Shown here in pieces: positions 1-9,833 of a stretch of DNA of 64,000 nt. Source of the DNA: Synechococcus lacustris (lineage in GTDB: Bacteria > Cyanobacteriota > Cyanobacteriia > PCC-6307 > Cyanobiaceae); assembly GCA_903943975.1 (NCBI GenBank), contig CAJAQB010000012.1:1-64000 (forward strand), given 5' to 3'. The position numbers and the translations under genes are program-made. The notes below the pieces were generated by a model that worked only from the letters and a program-made list of their open reading frames with translations, did not search any database and was not told where the DNA came from. Every line of letters starts with the position of its first letter. The stretch's first letter is position 1.

Positions 1-1
1 C

Positions 2-1393
2 ATGGCCAACTTGGTGGCCCTGGGTAATGCTTCCCGGATCATCAAGGGCGGCGGTTTCATCAAGTATTCCAATGATGTGACCACCAATCCCTACACCGTG
101 GCGGCTAACGCAGCGGTGGGTGGTTTCACTAATGCCACCGGCAGCTTCACCAACCCGTTCGATCTCTCGATTGCGGAATACGGCACCTTGAGCCCGCTGC
201 AACAAAACAGCCCCACCGTCAAGGCGGCTGCCCGCAAGTTCCTCAAGGGACTGGTGGAGGGCAAGGTGCCCCTGGGAGAAGCCGTGAGCTTCAACTACGA
301 CGTGCGCCTGAACCTGGACACCAGCTTCACCGGCAAGGATTTGTTGCGCACCCGCCTGCGGGCCGGCAACTTCTCCGACAGCGTTTGGTCTGGCGCCCCT
401 TACCCCTCCCTCGGTGCTGAGGTGGCCTTTGACCAGTCCAACTCCGGCAGCATCTGGAGTGTGGATCGGATCTTCTACCAGTTCCCGATCGGTTCCAACT
501 TCACTGTCACCGTTGGTCCCCGCGTCCGCCAGGACGACATGCTGGCCGTCTGGCCCAGCCAGTACCCAGCTGACACCATCCTCGACTTCTTCACCTACGC
601 CGGTGCACCGGGTGCTTACACCCTCAACCTCGGCGCCGGTGGTGGTATCTGGTGGGCCCAGGACGGCTTCAGTGTTAGTGCCAACTATGTGGCCGCCAAC
701 GGTCGTTCCAGCTACTCCAGCTCGAACAGCACCCTCGGCGTGATCGCTGGCAATGGTGCCAATGGCACCGATACCGGTGGTATTGCCAACGACAACTCTG
801 GCGGCACCGGCACCGTGCAGATCGGCTACACAGCTTCCAACTGGAACCTGACAGCCGCCTATGCCTACTCCCAGAGTGGCGGCGCCTACGACGGCACCTC
901 CGGCCTCGGCTACATCCCCGTGGGTACCCCCAAGGCCACCAACCCCTTTGCTGGCCTCAGCCAGTTCGATGTGAACTCGGTGGCCGTCAGCGGCTGGTGG
1001 AAGCCCAGCGACACCAACTGGATTCCTTCGATCAGCGCCGGTTGGGGCACCAACGGCTATAGCGCCAAAAAGGCTGCCCAGATCTGGGGCGTGGAAGCCA
1101 ACGACAAGGGGGCTGCTGCCACCAGCCAATCCTGGTATGTGGGCCTGATGTGGGCCGATGCTCTGATCAAGGGCAACACCTTCGGTACCGCCGTTGGTCA
1201 ACCCACCTTCGTGACCAGCAACGACGGCTTCCTCGGCACCGACGAAAGCACCTTTGCCTGGGAAATCTGGTACAAATTCCAGGTCACCGACAACATCAGC
1301 GTCACTCCGGCGTTCTTTACGATCACCAACCCGGCTGGTTTGGGCAGCAACAACGCCTATGGCGGTGTGCTGAAAACCACCCTGCTCTTCTGA
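2..1393 (+). CDS. SLH/OprB-type outer-membrane porin, 3' part only
   Basis: C-terminal 463 residues of a cyanobacterial outer-membrane porin of the SLH-OprB (iron-uptake porin) type. The gene is cut by the left window edge, so the signal peptide and SLH domain are not visible and the first ATG is probably internal. Visible sequence is a beta-barrel with alternating aromatic and polar strands, the block LDTSFTGKD shared with the next two porins, a WYKFQVTDNIS strand near the end, and a terminal Phe (LLF) as expected for BAM-assembled barrels. Codon use is strongly biased (AAC, TTC, GGC, CTG), suggesting high expression. An intrinsic terminator follows directly. The pore substrate cannot be read from sequence. 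Confidence 0.88.
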   Translation: MANLVALGNASRIIKGGGFIKYSNDVTTNPYTVAANAAVGGFTNATGSFTNPFDLSIAEYGTLSPLQQNSPTVKAAARKFLKGLVEGKVPLGEAVSFNYDVRLNLDTSFTGKDLLRTRLRAGNFSDSVWSGAPYPSLGAEVAFDQSNSGSIWSVDRIFYQFPIGSNFTVTVGPRVRQDDMLAVWPSQYPADTILDFFTYAGAPGAYTLNLGAGGGIWWAQDGFSVSANYVAANGRSSYSSSNSTLGVIAGNGANGTDTGGIANDNSGGTGTVQIGYTASNWNLTAAYAYSQSGGAYDGTSGLGYIPVGTPKATNPFAGLSQFDVNSVAVSGWWKPSDTNWIPSISAGWGTNGYSAKKAAQIWGVEANDKGAAATSQSWYVGLMWADALIKGNTFGTAVGQPTFVTSNDGFLGTDESTFAWEIWYKFQVTDNISVTPAFFTITNPAGLGSNNAYGGVLKTTLLF

Positions 1394-1611
1394 GCAAACC
1401 TGGGGCCCTGCGGGGCCCCTTTTTTAGGTATGCAAGTTGAGACGCGTGTGACTTAATGGCGCAGACGGCTGCTGAGCTGACCCTGGGAAAGGGTAAAAGG
1501 CTTGGTGCTGCAGAAAAGAGAGGGTAACTTCTGGATGTTGGCTAGTTGTGAGCGGGCTCTGTCTGTCCACAGCGAACCGATACCCATCCTCTTTTTTGGT
1601 GTGAGGACCCC
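1394..1611 (+). promoter_or_regulatory. Intergenic leader of the second porin
   Basis: After the terminator about 185 bases are non-coding before the second porin. They should hold its promoter and a 5' UTR. A good ribosome site (GAGGA, six bases before the ATG at 1612) is visible. No convincing -35/-10 pair or Fur box could be picked by eye, and no other gene is seen here. Confidence 0.4.
1402..1425 (+). terminator. Rho-independent terminator of the first porin
   Basis: A perfect 7-bp stem, GGGGCCC (1402-1408) and GGGCCCC (1413-1419), with a TGCG loop and a run of six T (1420-1425), starting 9 bases after the porin stop codon. Confidence 0.9.
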
Positions 1612-4296
1612 ATGAAACTGTTCCAGCAACTGCTGCTGGCACCTGCCGCTCTCGGCTTGGTTGCCCCCCTCGGCGCCATGGCCGCAGACCTCAACATGGA
1701 CGGCGTCAACAAGTACGCCTCCTCCAGTGAGCAGGTCACCAGCATCACCCAGTTCTCTGATGTACAGCCCACCGACTGGGCTTATCAGGCACTGTCTAAC
1801 CTGATCGAGCGTTACGGCTGCGTTGCCGGCTACCCCAACGGCACCTTCAAAGGTCAGCACTCCCTGAGCCGCTGGGAAGCCGCTGCGCTGCTCAACGCCT
1901 GCCTCGACCGCGTGACTGAGATCACCGACGAGCTGCGCCGCCTGATCAAGGAGTTCGAAAAAGAACTCGCTATCACCAAGGCCCGTGTAGACGGCCTTGA
2001 AGCCAAGGTGGGCGAACTCGAAGCCACCCAGTTCTCCACCACCACCAAGCTCACCGGTGTTGTGCGCTTTGTGGCCGGTGACGCTTACCGCGGCACGGGC
2101 TACGCCACCTTCGGCCAGGCCAAGGCTCTGACCGATGCTGCCAAGCTCTACGGCCAACGGGCCTATGACGGTTCCACCGGTGGTTTCCAGAACCGTTCCA
2201 CCAACGCCATCGCTGATCCCCTCAGCCAAGGCGAGGCTTACTACTACTACCGCGCTGGCGGTAACGGTGCCACCGCCACCGGCACCACCTATCAGCCCAC
2301 CAAGACGTTCGCCGCTCAAGCCCGTCAGCTGGCCTTCAGCTCCAGCTGGAACGGCTTCACCCCCACCAGCGGTGCTGCTGGCACTGTCACCAACGCCTTC
2401 GGTGGTGCCGCTTCTAGCGCCAACGTGATTTCTGGTGCCGCAACCGGCCAACGGCTTCTGGTTTCCACCACGATTCCTGGTACCACGATCGCCAACCCGC
2501 TCAACGGCAATGCCGTGGGCAGCACTGGCATCGCCGTGCCCTACGTGGCCAACCGCGAGCGCCTCTCCATCTACAACAAGGATGGCTTCTCCAGCGCCGT
2601 GAAGCTGCCCACCAGCGCCACCGTTCTGGCTCCCGCCACCGCCAACGCCACCCTGCAGAACCTGCTGCCCAACAGCAGCACCGTGTTGCCCCTCACCGGC
2701 AACGAAATCCTGCTGAACGACCGTTACGGCAACACCAGCAGCCTGCGGGTGCAAACCAGCGGCTCCGGTAGCAGCAACTACGCTGACTCCAAGATCCTGC
2801 TGGACCGCAAGGACACCCAGGCCCTGGTGCAACTGGCCAACGAAGCCCGTCGCGCTAAGACCTACACCTACACCAACAGCGCTGGTGTGGCCGTTACCAA
2901 GCTGGCCGGTCTCTATGACCCCATCGCCATCGATTCCACCGCTAGCCGCAACTACACCGGTGTGATCAACAGCGCCGGTGCTGCTTCCGCCACCTTCGGT
3001 GCCGTCGGTACGGGTCTTGTGGTCACCCCCGGTGGCTACGTAACCAACCCCACCGTTTACAACAACGTCATCAACTACCTGGTGGCGGAATACGGCTCCC
3101 TGAGCGAAACTCAGCGTGAGTATGGCTTCGTTAAGAAGTCGGCTAACAAGTTCATCCGTAACTTGGCCGCCTACACCACCAACAAGAACTACGTTGCGGA
3201 CAAGAACGCCTTCACGTTCTCCCACGACGCCTATCTGAACTTCGACACGAGCTTCACCGGTAAGGATCAACTCCAATTCCGGATTCGTGCCAACAACACC
3301 TACAGCTTCGCTGCCCGCGCCGCTGATCCCGCTGCCGCCCTGGCCTACGACGGCGCCACCACCGAATGGCCCAACGCAGCCAAGACCGGCCTGTACATCG
3401 ACAAGCTGTTCTACCGCTTCCCGATCAGCAACTACGCCGTTGCTTCCGTAGGTACCCGTCTACCCCAGGACGCCGTGCTGCCCTCCCGCGGCACCTACTA
3501 CACCAAGGACGCCCTGCTTGAGTTCTTCAACAGCTCCGCTGGTGTGTTCCCCTCCTTCACCGGTACCGGTGTTGGTTTGAGCCTCGGCAACCTGGGTGAG
3601 AAGGGCTTTGGCATGAAGGGCCTGAGCTTCGGTATCGCCTACCTGGCTAACGAAAGTGATGCTGTCGCCCCTGACGCCAGCAACACCATGACCCAGGGCT
3701 GGTTCGGCGAAGACACCCGCTTCCGTCTGCCTGTCCAACTTGCTTGGCAGTCCAACGACAAGAAGTGGTTGTTCACCGCCAACTACGCCTATGAGCGTGG
3801 CAACAACTCCATGGGCCAAGTGGGTACTCAGCTTGCGCTGACCCCCTTCATGTACGCCAGCCTCAATGATTCCAACCAGTTTGGTTTCACCCTGGCTTGG
3901 CAAGCTGCCAAGGACTTCAGCATCACCGGTGCCTACGGCCACGCCTCCGTTCAAGCTCGCTACGACAGCAGCGTGCTTGGCGTGAAGCAAGCTGATGCCG
4001 GCGATTCCGCTGTGATGAACAGCTGGATGGTTGCTTTGAACTTCAAGAACGTGTTCCTGAAGGGCAACAGCGCTGGTGTGGCCATCGGTGGCGTACCTTC
4101 CGTGATCTCCAACCAATCCGGTTGGAACAAGGATGGTGGCGCCCCCACCGCCGTGGAAACCTGGTACCAGTTCCAGGTCACCGACAACATCAGCATCACC
4201 CCTGGTGTGTTCTACATCTCCGGCAGCTCCAACTCCGATGGCATCGGTGGTGGCGATGTTTGGGGTGGCGTGGTCAAGACCCAGTTCAACTTCTGA
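1612..4296 (+). CDS. SLH-domain outer-membrane porin (iron-uptake porin family)
   Basis: Outer-membrane porin of 894 residues. It has an N-terminal signal peptide (residues 1-24, ending GAMA), one SLH domain (about 46-103; FSDVQPTDWAYQAL, then CVAGYPNGTFKG) that should bind pyruvylated cell-wall polymer, a short coiled coil (about 105-150), and a long OprB-like beta-barrel ending in Phe. Cyanobacterial SLH porins are the dominant outer-membrane proteins and pass small solutes and inorganic ions; the iron-uptake label is a family name only. The start is fixed by the signal peptide and the GAGGA site. Codon use is highly biased, so it is probably abundant. It has its own leader and terminator, so it is probably monocistronic. 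Confidence 0.93.
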   Translation: MKLFQQLLLAPAALGLVAPLGAMAADLNMDGVNKYASSSEQVTSITQFSDVQPTDWAYQALSNLIERYGCVAGYPNGTFKGQHSLSRWEAAALLNACLDRVTEITDELRRLIKEFEKELAITKARVDGLEAKVGELEATQFSTTTKLTGVVRFVAGDAYRGTGYATFGQAKALTDAAKLYGQRAYDGSTGGFQNRSTNAIADPLSQGEAYYYYRAGGNGATATGTTYQPTKTFAAQARQLAFSSSWNGFTPTSGAAGTVTNAFGGAASSANVISGAATGQRLLVSTTIPGTTIANPLNGNAVGSTGIAVPYVANRERLSIYNKDGFSSAVKLPTSATVLAPATANATLQNLLPNSSTVLPLTGNEILLNDRYGNTSSLRVQTSGSGSSNYADSKILLDRKDTQALVQLANEARRAKTYTYTNSAGVAVTKLAGLYDPIAIDSTASRNYTGVINSAGAASATFGAVGTGLVVTPGGYVTNPTVYNNVINYLVAEYGSLSETQREYGFVKKSANKFIRNLAAYTTNKNYVADKNAFTFSHDAYLNFDTSFTGKDQLQFRIRANNTYSFAARAADPAAALAYDGATTEWPNAAKTGLYIDKLFYRFPISNYAVASVGTRLPQDAVLPSRGTYYTKDALLEFFNSSAGVFPSFTGTGVGLSLGNLGEKGFGMKGLSFGIAYLANESDAVAPDASNTMTQGWFGEDTRFRLPVQLAWQSNDKKWLFTANYAYERGNNSMGQVGTQLALTPFMYASLNDSNQFGFTLAWQAAKDFSITGAYGHASVQARYDSSVLGVKQADAGDSAVMNSWMVALNFKNVFLKGNSAGVAIGGVPSVISNQSGWNKDGGAPTAVETWYQFQVTDNISITPGVFYISGSSNSDGIGGGDVWGGVVKTQFNF

Positions 4297-4358
4297 TCTG
4301 GTTCCGATCACCCGTTTCTTTCACTCCTTCACACAACTCTCACTCACACACTCAACCA

Positions 4359-4388
4359 AGCCCCTCCTTTTGGAGGGGCTTTTTTTTT
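4359..4388 (+). terminator. Rho-independent terminator of the second porin
   Basis: A perfect 9-bp stem, AGCCCCTCC (4359-4367) and GGAGGGGCT (4372-4380), with a TTTT loop and an uninterrupted T tract to 4388. It separates the second and third porins. Confidence 0.95.
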
Positions 4389-4441
4389 GCCCTTTCCCCT
4401 GGTTTTGGTCTGCTGTTCCCCATCAACCCTGCTGCGCAACC

Positions 4442-7114
4442 ATGGCAGCCCCAAAAATGCGCGAATCTGCAGCAATGCTGGGCAAATACCTTTTGGGATC
4501 GCATCGCAAAAAGCAAATTCTGCGTGGTTTTGTCTTTGTTGCGGTATGCGGTTTGCCCATGGCCTTGCTGCCCCCAGTCGGGGCGACGGAACTACCGGCT
4601 TCGATCAAGCAGCTCTCTGATTTGCAGCCCAGCGACTGGGCCTATCAGGCCCTCTGGCAACTGGTGGAGCGCCATGGCTGTGTTGCGGGCCAACCCCTAG
4701 GGAGCTTCCTTGGCCAGCGGGCGCTCAGCCGCTACGAAGCGGCGGCCTTGCTGAATCGTTGTTTGGAGCGGGTAACGGAAATCAGCCCCGCCAGCCGCCA
4801 GTTGATCGCTGAATTTGCCCCAGAGCGGGCCTTGCTGCAGGGCCAATTGCTGGGCCTTGATGCCCGCCTGGGGGAACTGGAGGCCAGCCAGTTTTCCACT
4901 AGCTCCAAGTTGAGTGGCAGCGTGCGCTACGTCATGGGGGATGCCTACCGGGGGCCGGGTTTGGCCAATTTTGGCCAGGGTTCTGCGCTGTTGGCGGCGG
5001 CACGGCTCTATGGTCAGCGGGCCTACGACGGCTCAAGCGCTGCTGTTCAGCAGCGTGCCATCAATAGGATCCCTGATCCGCTCAGCCAGGGGGAGGCCTT
5101 TGCCTATTACCGCCCCACGGCTGGCCCAGCCCTGGCGAGGCAACTGGCCTTCAGCAGCAGTTGGGCCGCCTTTTCCCCCGATAGCACTGGCAGTGAGCCG
5201 CCCCCGGCGACCAGCTTGCCCCCCAGTGATTCCAATGGTTTCTATGGCGGTAACAGCGCTCAGATAGTTGGAGCCGCTAATAATGGCGCCCTATTGCTGC
5301 CCGGGCTGGGCTCCGTTGTTGGCCCGGCTCTGGTGCCGTTGCTGCGGGTATCTGTATTTGCTCCCAGTGGATTTTACGCTGCTTTTAGTGCTGTTACCCC
5401 AGGTATACCCACTGGCACCCTTGGCTTCCTAAAGCCAGGCGCTAATACTTTTGTGCCTCTGCAAGGGGATGATCTAGCCCTTAAAGATCGATATTTTCGT
5501 ACCAGCAGCCTGCGGCTGCGTTCCTCGGGATCATTCAGCGATGATTTCAGTGATTTTAAGATATTGCTAGATGGCAAAGACATGCAGGCCCTGGTGCAAC
5601 TGGCAAATAATGCCCGGCGTGTTAAGGGCTATAGCTATGTGAAGGGCGGCTCGGGTTTTGATCCCATTGGCGGCATTGCGGTGCTTAAGCCGGTGGGAGT
5701 GGCTGATCCGATCAGTATTTCCGAAAGTTCTAGCCGTATTTACACTAGCGCTTGCAATCAGGTTGGCGCCTGTGGCAGCAGCACCGCCCTGGCGGCGGGC
5801 AACCTTAGTGGCAATGGCACGGCCCTGGTGGTGGCCCCCGGCGGCCTGGTAACCAATGGCAACAGCTACGACAGCCTGATTAATTATCTGTTGGCTGAAT
5901 ATGGTTCGCTCTCTGAATCGCAACGGCGGGTGGGTTATGTGCAGCAGGCAGCAGCAAAGTTCATTCGCAATCTGGCTGCCTACACCAATAATCTGAATGG
6001 CATCGCTGATCGCAATGCCTTTACCTTCTCCCATGATGCCTCCTTGAATTTTGGCACTAGTTTTTCAGGGAAGGATGAATTGGGTCTGCGTCTGCGCACT
6101 AATAGCACCTATGCTTTCTCTGGTCGGGTGGCCACCCCTGCTGCCGGTTTGAGCTATGACGGGGCAGTGGTGGACTGGCCTAATAACGCCACCCAGCATA
6201 GTTTTGTGGATAAACTTTACTACCGATTGCCGTTTGTGGCGGGGGGCACTGATTTTGTGGTGGCCGCTGGCACTCGTCTCGGTCAGGATGCAGTGCTGCC
6301 TTCCCGGGGCACCTATTACACAAAAGATGCGTTGTTGAATTTCTTCAACAGCTCCGCTGGTGTATTCCCCTCCTATACCGGCACTGGTTTTGGGCTGAGT
6401 GTGGGGGAACTGGGGGGCAAGGGTTTTGGCCTCAAGGGTTTGAGTTTCGGAATTGCCTATCTGGCCAGCGAAGCCGATGCCGTTGCCCCGGATGCCAGCA
6501 ACAGCAACAGCCAAGGTTGGTTTGGTAGCAATACCCGTTTCCGCCTACCTGTGCAGCTTGCTTGGCAATCTGTGGATCGGCGCTGGTTATTTAGTGCCAA
6601 CTATGCCCATGAACGGGGTGATAACTCGATGGCCCAGGCGGGCACCCAGTTGGCTCTCACGCCATTTTTATATGCCAGTTTGAATGAGTCTGATCAGCTT
6701 GGTTTCAGCCTCGCCTATCAATGGAGCGACGATTTCAGCTTAACCGCTGCCTATGGCCATGCCAGCGTGCAGGCCCGCTATGACAACAGTGTCTTGGGCG
6801 TGTCCATGGCCAAGGCTGGGGATGCCGCTGTGATGAACAGCTGGATGCTGGCTTTGAACTTCAAGAATCTCTTTTTGAAGGGCAATAGCGCTGGTCTTGC
6901 CATCGGTGGGGTGCCCTCCCTGGTGCTTAACCAATCGGGCTGGAACCGCGATGGGGGCATGCCCACCGCCCTGGAAAGCTGGTATCAGTTTCAGCTCAGC
7001 GATAACGTGAGCCTTAACCCAGGGGTGTTTTATATCTCAGGGGTAAGTAACTCCGATGGCATCGGTGGGGGCGATATTTGGGGTGGGGTGCTTAAAACCC
7101 AGTTCAATTTCTGA
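4442..7114 (+). CDS. SLH-domain outer-membrane porin, third tandem paralogue
   Basis: Porin of about 890 residues, collinear with the previous gene: a hydrophobic signal segment (FVFVAVCGLPMALLPP), an SLH domain (LQPSDWAYQAL, CVAGQPLGSFLG), a helical stretch and a barrel ending QFNF. The open frame reaches back to 4133 but that part lies inside the previous gene in another frame, so I place the start at ATG 4442; ATGs at 4457 and 4475 are alternatives. The last 300 or so residues are nearly the same as the upstream paralogue, while the middle (after LSQGEAF) is divergent. Codon use is far less biased (GGG, TTG, TTT, AAT), so expression is probably lower. Only 6 bases separate it from the glycosyltransferase gene. 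Confidence 0.9.
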   Translation: MAAPKMRESAAMLGKYLLGSHRKKQILRGFVFVAVCGLPMALLPPVGATELPASIKQLSDLQPSDWAYQALWQLVERHGCVAGQPLGSFLGQRALSRYEAAALLNRCLERVTEISPASRQLIAEFAPERALLQGQLLGLDARLGELEASQFSTSSKLSGSVRYVMGDAYRGPGLANFGQGSALLAAARLYGQRAYDGSSAAVQQRAINRIPDPLSQGEAFAYYRPTAGPALARQLAFSSSWAAFSPDSTGSEPPPATSLPPSDSNGFYGGNSAQIVGAANNGALLLPGLGSVVGPALVPLLRVSVFAPSGFYAAFSAVTPGIPTGTLGFLKPGANTFVPLQGDDLALKDRYFRTSSLRLRSSGSFSDDFSDFKILLDGKDMQALVQLANNARRVKGYSYVKGGSGFDPIGGIAVLKPVGVADPISISESSSRIYTSACNQVGACGSSTALAAGNLSGNGTALVVAPGGLVTNGNSYDSLINYLLAEYGSLSESQRRVGYVQQAAAKFIRNLAAYTNNLNGIADRNAFTFSHDASLNFGTSFSGKDELGLRLRTNSTYAFSGRVATPAAGLSYDGAVVDWPNNATQHSFVDKLYYRLPFVAGGTDFVVAAGTRLGQDAVLPSRGTYYTKDALLNFFNSSAGVFPSYTGTGFGLSVGELGGKGFGLKGLSFGIAYLASEADAVAPDASNSNSQGWFGSNTRFRLPVQLAWQSVDRRWLFSANYAHERGDNSMAQAGTQLALTPFLYASLNESDQLGFSLAYQWSDDFSLTAAYGHASVQARYDNSVLGVSMAKAGDAAVMNSWMLALNFKNLFLKGNSAGLAIGGVPSLVLNQSGWNRDGGMPTALESWYQFQLSDNVSLNPGVFYISGVSNSDGIGGGDIWGGVLKTQFNF

Positions 7115-7120
7115 GGGCCT

Positions 7121-8908
7121 GTGGATCCGCTCAGCTTTGCCCAGCAACAGTGTCGCCTCGGCCGGGCCGCCGCGGCGGAGGCGACACTGTTGGCTCAGTT
7201 TTCCCAGCAGCCCCAGCCCCCCTCGGCCTCCTTTGGCCTAGCCCTGGCCCTCTGCAACCTGGAGCAAGACCAGTTGGAGCGGGCCGAGGCTTGCCTGGGG
7301 CGGGTGGCCGCAGACCATGGCGATAGCCCCGCCCTGCTGAGCTTGGCGATTGCCTGTGGCCGCCGCCGCGGCGAGGGGTCCTGCCTGGCGCAGTTCCAGG
7401 GGCGGCTGCAGCCGTTTCTGCACCAGGAGGGGCCGGCCCTTGAATACCTGCAGCTGCTCCAGGAGGCCCTGGCGCTGGGGCCCGTGCTGGCCTGGGCCGA
7501 AACCTTGTTGCAACGGTTCCCCCATTCCGCCGCCGTGGTTGAGGCGCTGCGGAGCTTGGCTTGGCAGTTGGCGGATCGAGCCCTGCTGGAGGCCGTTGCT
7601 GCCACTGCTAGCCCTCATGCCAGCGTCACCGCTAGCACCACCGCTAGCACCACTGCTAGCGCCGCAGAAGATCCTGCCGCCTTGCTCTGGGCTGCCCGGC
7701 TGCAACTGCTTGGGGGTGCTGCTGGCCAGGCCCTGGCCCAATTACGGGCCTGCCTGGCGGATGCCAGCGCCGCACCAGCCCTGCGCTTTCAAGCCCTGCA
7801 GACCCTGGCCCAATCCCTGCCGGCCCCAGAGCTGTTGCCCCTGCTAAATAGCCATCGATCGCTATACAGCAACTCCCCGGATTGGGCCTGGAGCATTGGC
7901 CGCCAATACCTGGCCGCCGGCGCCTGGGCCCAGGGTTGGCCCCTCTACGAACAGCGCTACGCCAGCAGCGACCGGGCCCAGATCCTGCCGCCGGGTTTTC
8001 CCCTGCGCGGTTTGGAGCAGTTGCAGCAGCCAAGGGCCCTAGAAAATCGCCATGTGCTGCTCTATGGCGAGCAAGGCATCGGCGACATGTTGATGTTTGG
8101 CTCGCTGCTGCCGGAGCTGTTGGCCGAGGCCGCCTCGGTGCGGCTGTTGCTGCCGCCGCGGCTGGTGGAGTTGTTTCAGTCCTCCTTCCCCACCGCCCTG
8201 GTGGCCAGCAGCTTTGACGGCCCCGAGCTGGAACAGGTGCAGCTGGCCTTCAGCCTTGGCAGCCTCGGGGGGGTGTATCGCCCCCGGGCCAGCGCCTTCC
8301 AGGGGCGGGGGCCCCACCTGCGGCTGGAGCCGAGCGCCCTGCTGACCTGGCGCCAGCGGCTCGCGGGCCTGGGGCCGGGGGCGAGGATCGGCATCGCCTG
8401 GCGGGGGGGCGGCAGCCTCGGCAGCCGGGTGCAGCGCTCCCTGGAGCTGGAACAGCTGCTGCCGATCTTGCAACTGCCTGGGGTGCAGTGGCTGAACCTG
8501 CAATACGGCCTTGATCCCGCCGAGCTGGAGCAGTTCGAACGCCGCCATGGCATTCGCCTCCATCATTTCGAAGGGGTCGGCGAAAACCTCACGGCCACGG
8601 CGGCGCTCACGGCGGCCCTGGATTTGGTGATCACGGTGCAACAAACGGCCTTGCACATCGCCGCTGGCCTGGGGGTGCCCGCCTGGGTGCTGGTGCCGGC
8701 GCTGGCGGAGTGGCGCTATGGCCTGGAGGGGCCGTCGATGCCCTGGTATCAATCCGTGGAATTGTTCCGCCAGCAGGAGCGGGGGGTGTGGCAGTCGGTG
8801 ATTGAGGCCATGGCCGAACGGCTTGGGGTCTGGCTGGTTGGTCACAATGGGGCGATTAATTTCTCCGGCCCTTGGCCTGAACCCGATTCCGATGGCGATC
8901 GCCCCTGA
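7121..8908 (+). CDS. TPR protein with C-terminal GT9-like glycosyltransferase domain
   Basis: 595-residue protein of two parts. Residues 1 to about 290 are Ala/Leu-rich helical hairpins of TPR type. From about 310 onward is a Rossmann-like glycosyltransferase fold: [18 protein letters not shown], then IGIAWRGGG, then [19 protein letters not shown], the nucleotide-sugar side typical of TPR-linked GT9/GT41-like enzymes. It probably transfers a sugar to a protein or envelope glycan; the substrate is unknown. It starts with GTG 6 bases after the porin stop, so read-through from the porin is likely, but a 15-bp hairpin lies just inside the frame. The linker carries a repeated STTA segment. Its end overlaps cysK. 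Confidence 0.78.
   Translation: MDPLSFAQQQCRLGRAAAAEATLLAQFSQQPQPPSASFGLALALCNLEQDQLERAEACLGRVAADHGDSPALLSLAIACGRRRGEGSCLAQFQGRLQPFLHQEGPALEYLQLLQEALALGPVLAWAETLLQRFPHSAAVVEALRSLAWQLADRALLEAVAATASPHASVTASTTASTTASAAEDPAALLWAARLQLLGGAAGQALAQLRACLADASAAPALRFQALQTLAQSLPAPELLPLLNSHRSLYSNSPDWAWSIGRQYLAAGAWAQGWPLYEQRYASSDRAQILPPGFPLRGLEQLQQPRALENRHVLLYGEQGIGDMLMFGSLLPELLAEAASVRLLLPPRLVELFQSSFPTALVASSFDGPELEQVQLAFSLGSLGGVYRPRASAFQGRGPHLRLEPSALLTWRQRLAGLGPGARIGIAWRGGGSLGSRVQRSLELEQLLPILQLPGVQWLNLQYGLDPAELEQFERRHGIRLHHFEGVGENLTATAALTAALDLVITVQQTALHIAAGLGVPAWVLVPALAEWRYGLEGPSMPWYQSVELFRQQERGVWQSVIEAMAERLGVWLVGHNGAINFSGPWPEPDSDGDRP
7145..7192. repeat. 15-bp perfect inverted repeat inside the start of a gene
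   Basis: CAACAGTGTCGCCTC (7145-7159) and its exact complement (7178-7192) enclose an 18-base GC-rich loop, 24 bases after the GTG start of the glycosyltransferase gene. No T tract follows, so it is not a standard terminator. In mRNA it would form a very stable hairpin near the ribosome entry site. Confidence 0.9.
7631..7666. repeat. 12-bp tandem repeat in a coding linker
   Basis: Three 12-base units starting GCTAGC encode a Ser/Thr/Ala repeat (STTA) between the helical and catalytic parts of the TPR-glycosyltransferase. A fourth GCTAGC lies at 7607. The unit length keeps frame. Confidence 0.8.
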
Positions 8909-9833
8909 TATCACTGCCCTGGTGGGCCACACACCGCTGGTGCGGCTCAATCGTTTGCCCCAGTCGGAGGGCTGTGGCGCTGAAATCGTGGCGAAACTGG
9001 AAAGTTTCAATCCCACCGCTTCTGTAAAAGACCGGATCGGCGTTTCGATGATTTCGGCTGCGGAGGCGGCGGGCCAGATCAGCCCAGGCCGCACGGTGCT
9101 GGTGGAACCCACCAGCGGCAACACCGGCATTGCCCTGGCGATGGTGGCCGCCGCCCGCGGCTATCAGCTGATCCTCACCATGCCGGAAACGATGAGCCAG
9201 GAGCGCCGCGCCATGTTGCGGGCCTATGGCGCCCAGTTGGAACTCACCCCCGGCAGCGAAGGCATGAAGGGGGCGATCAGCCGCGCCCACCAGCTGGTGG
9301 AGGAACTCCCCAACGCTTACCTGCTGCAGCAGTTTGCCAACCCCTCCAACCCGGCGATCCACGCCCAAACCACCGCCGAGGAGCTCTGGGCCGACACCGA
9401 CGGCCGCATTGATGCCCTGGTGGCTGGCGTGGGCACCGGCGGCACGATCACCGGTTGTGCCCAGGTGCTTAAGCAACGCAAGCCCAGTTTCCAGGCCTTT
9501 GCCGTGGAACCCAGCGGCAGTCCGGTGCTCAGCGGTGGCTGCGCTGGCCCCCACCGCATCCAGGGCATCGGCGCCGGGTTTGTGCCAGATAACTACCAGG
9601 CTTCTTTGATTGATGAGGTGCTGCAGGTCACTGACGCGGAGGCGATGGCCATGGGCCGCCGCCTCGCCCGGGAGGAGGGCCTGCTCAGTGGCGTTAGCAG
9701 TGGCGCCACCATGGTGGCCGCCCTGCGCCTGGGCCAGCGGCCGGCCCTGGCCGGCAAGTTGATTGTGGTGGTGCTGGCCAGCTTTGGCGAGCGCTACCTC
9801 AGCACACCAATGTTTACCGACGCCCTGCCGTGA
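8892..9833 (+). CDS. cysK: Cysteine synthase A (O-acetylserine sulfhydrylase)
   Basis: Makes L-cysteine from O-acetylserine and sulfide with pyridoxal phosphate, in the cytoplasm. The 313 residues fit the family. The PLP lysine is K46 in [11 protein letters not shown]; the substrate loop TSGNTG is at 74-79; a glycine-rich phosphate-binding loop ([10 protein letters not shown]) and SGVSSGA (written GVSSGAT here) follow. The frame is open from 8802, but ATG 8892 gives the usual N-terminus ([16 protein letters not shown]) and overlaps the upstream stop by 17 bases. It is followed by the J-domain gene with a 4-base overlap, so the run 7121-10480 may be one transcript. Confidence 0.95.
   Translation: MAIAPDITALVGHTPLVRLNRLPQSEGCGAEIVAKLESFNPTASVKDRIGVSMISAAEAAGQISPGRTVLVEPTSGNTGIALAMVAAARGYQLILTMPETMSQERRAMLRAYGAQLELTPGSEGMKGAISRAHQLVEELPNAYLLQQFANPSNPAIHAQTTAEELWADTDGRIDALVAGVGTGGTITGCAQVLKQRKPSFQAFAVEPSGSPVLSGGCAGPHRIQGIGAGFVPDNYQASLIDEVLQVTDAEAMAMGRRLAREEGLLSGVSSGATMVAALRLGQRPALAGKLIVVVLASFGERYLSTPMFTDALP
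8894..8903. repeat. HIP1 site
   Basis: GGCGATCGCC, the extended highly iterated palindrome of cyanobacteria, at the start codon of cysK. Confidence 0.85.

Noticed and set aside
1453-3276. 607-residue open frame antisense to the second porin
   Set aside because: Low-complexity Gly/Val/His composition caused by the strong codon bias of the sense gene; no domain, no start context. The same holds for 3460-4311 and other long antisense frames.
4133-4441. In-frame extension of the third porin into the second
   Set aside because: It overlaps the second porin, has no signal peptide at its start and crosses a strong terminator.
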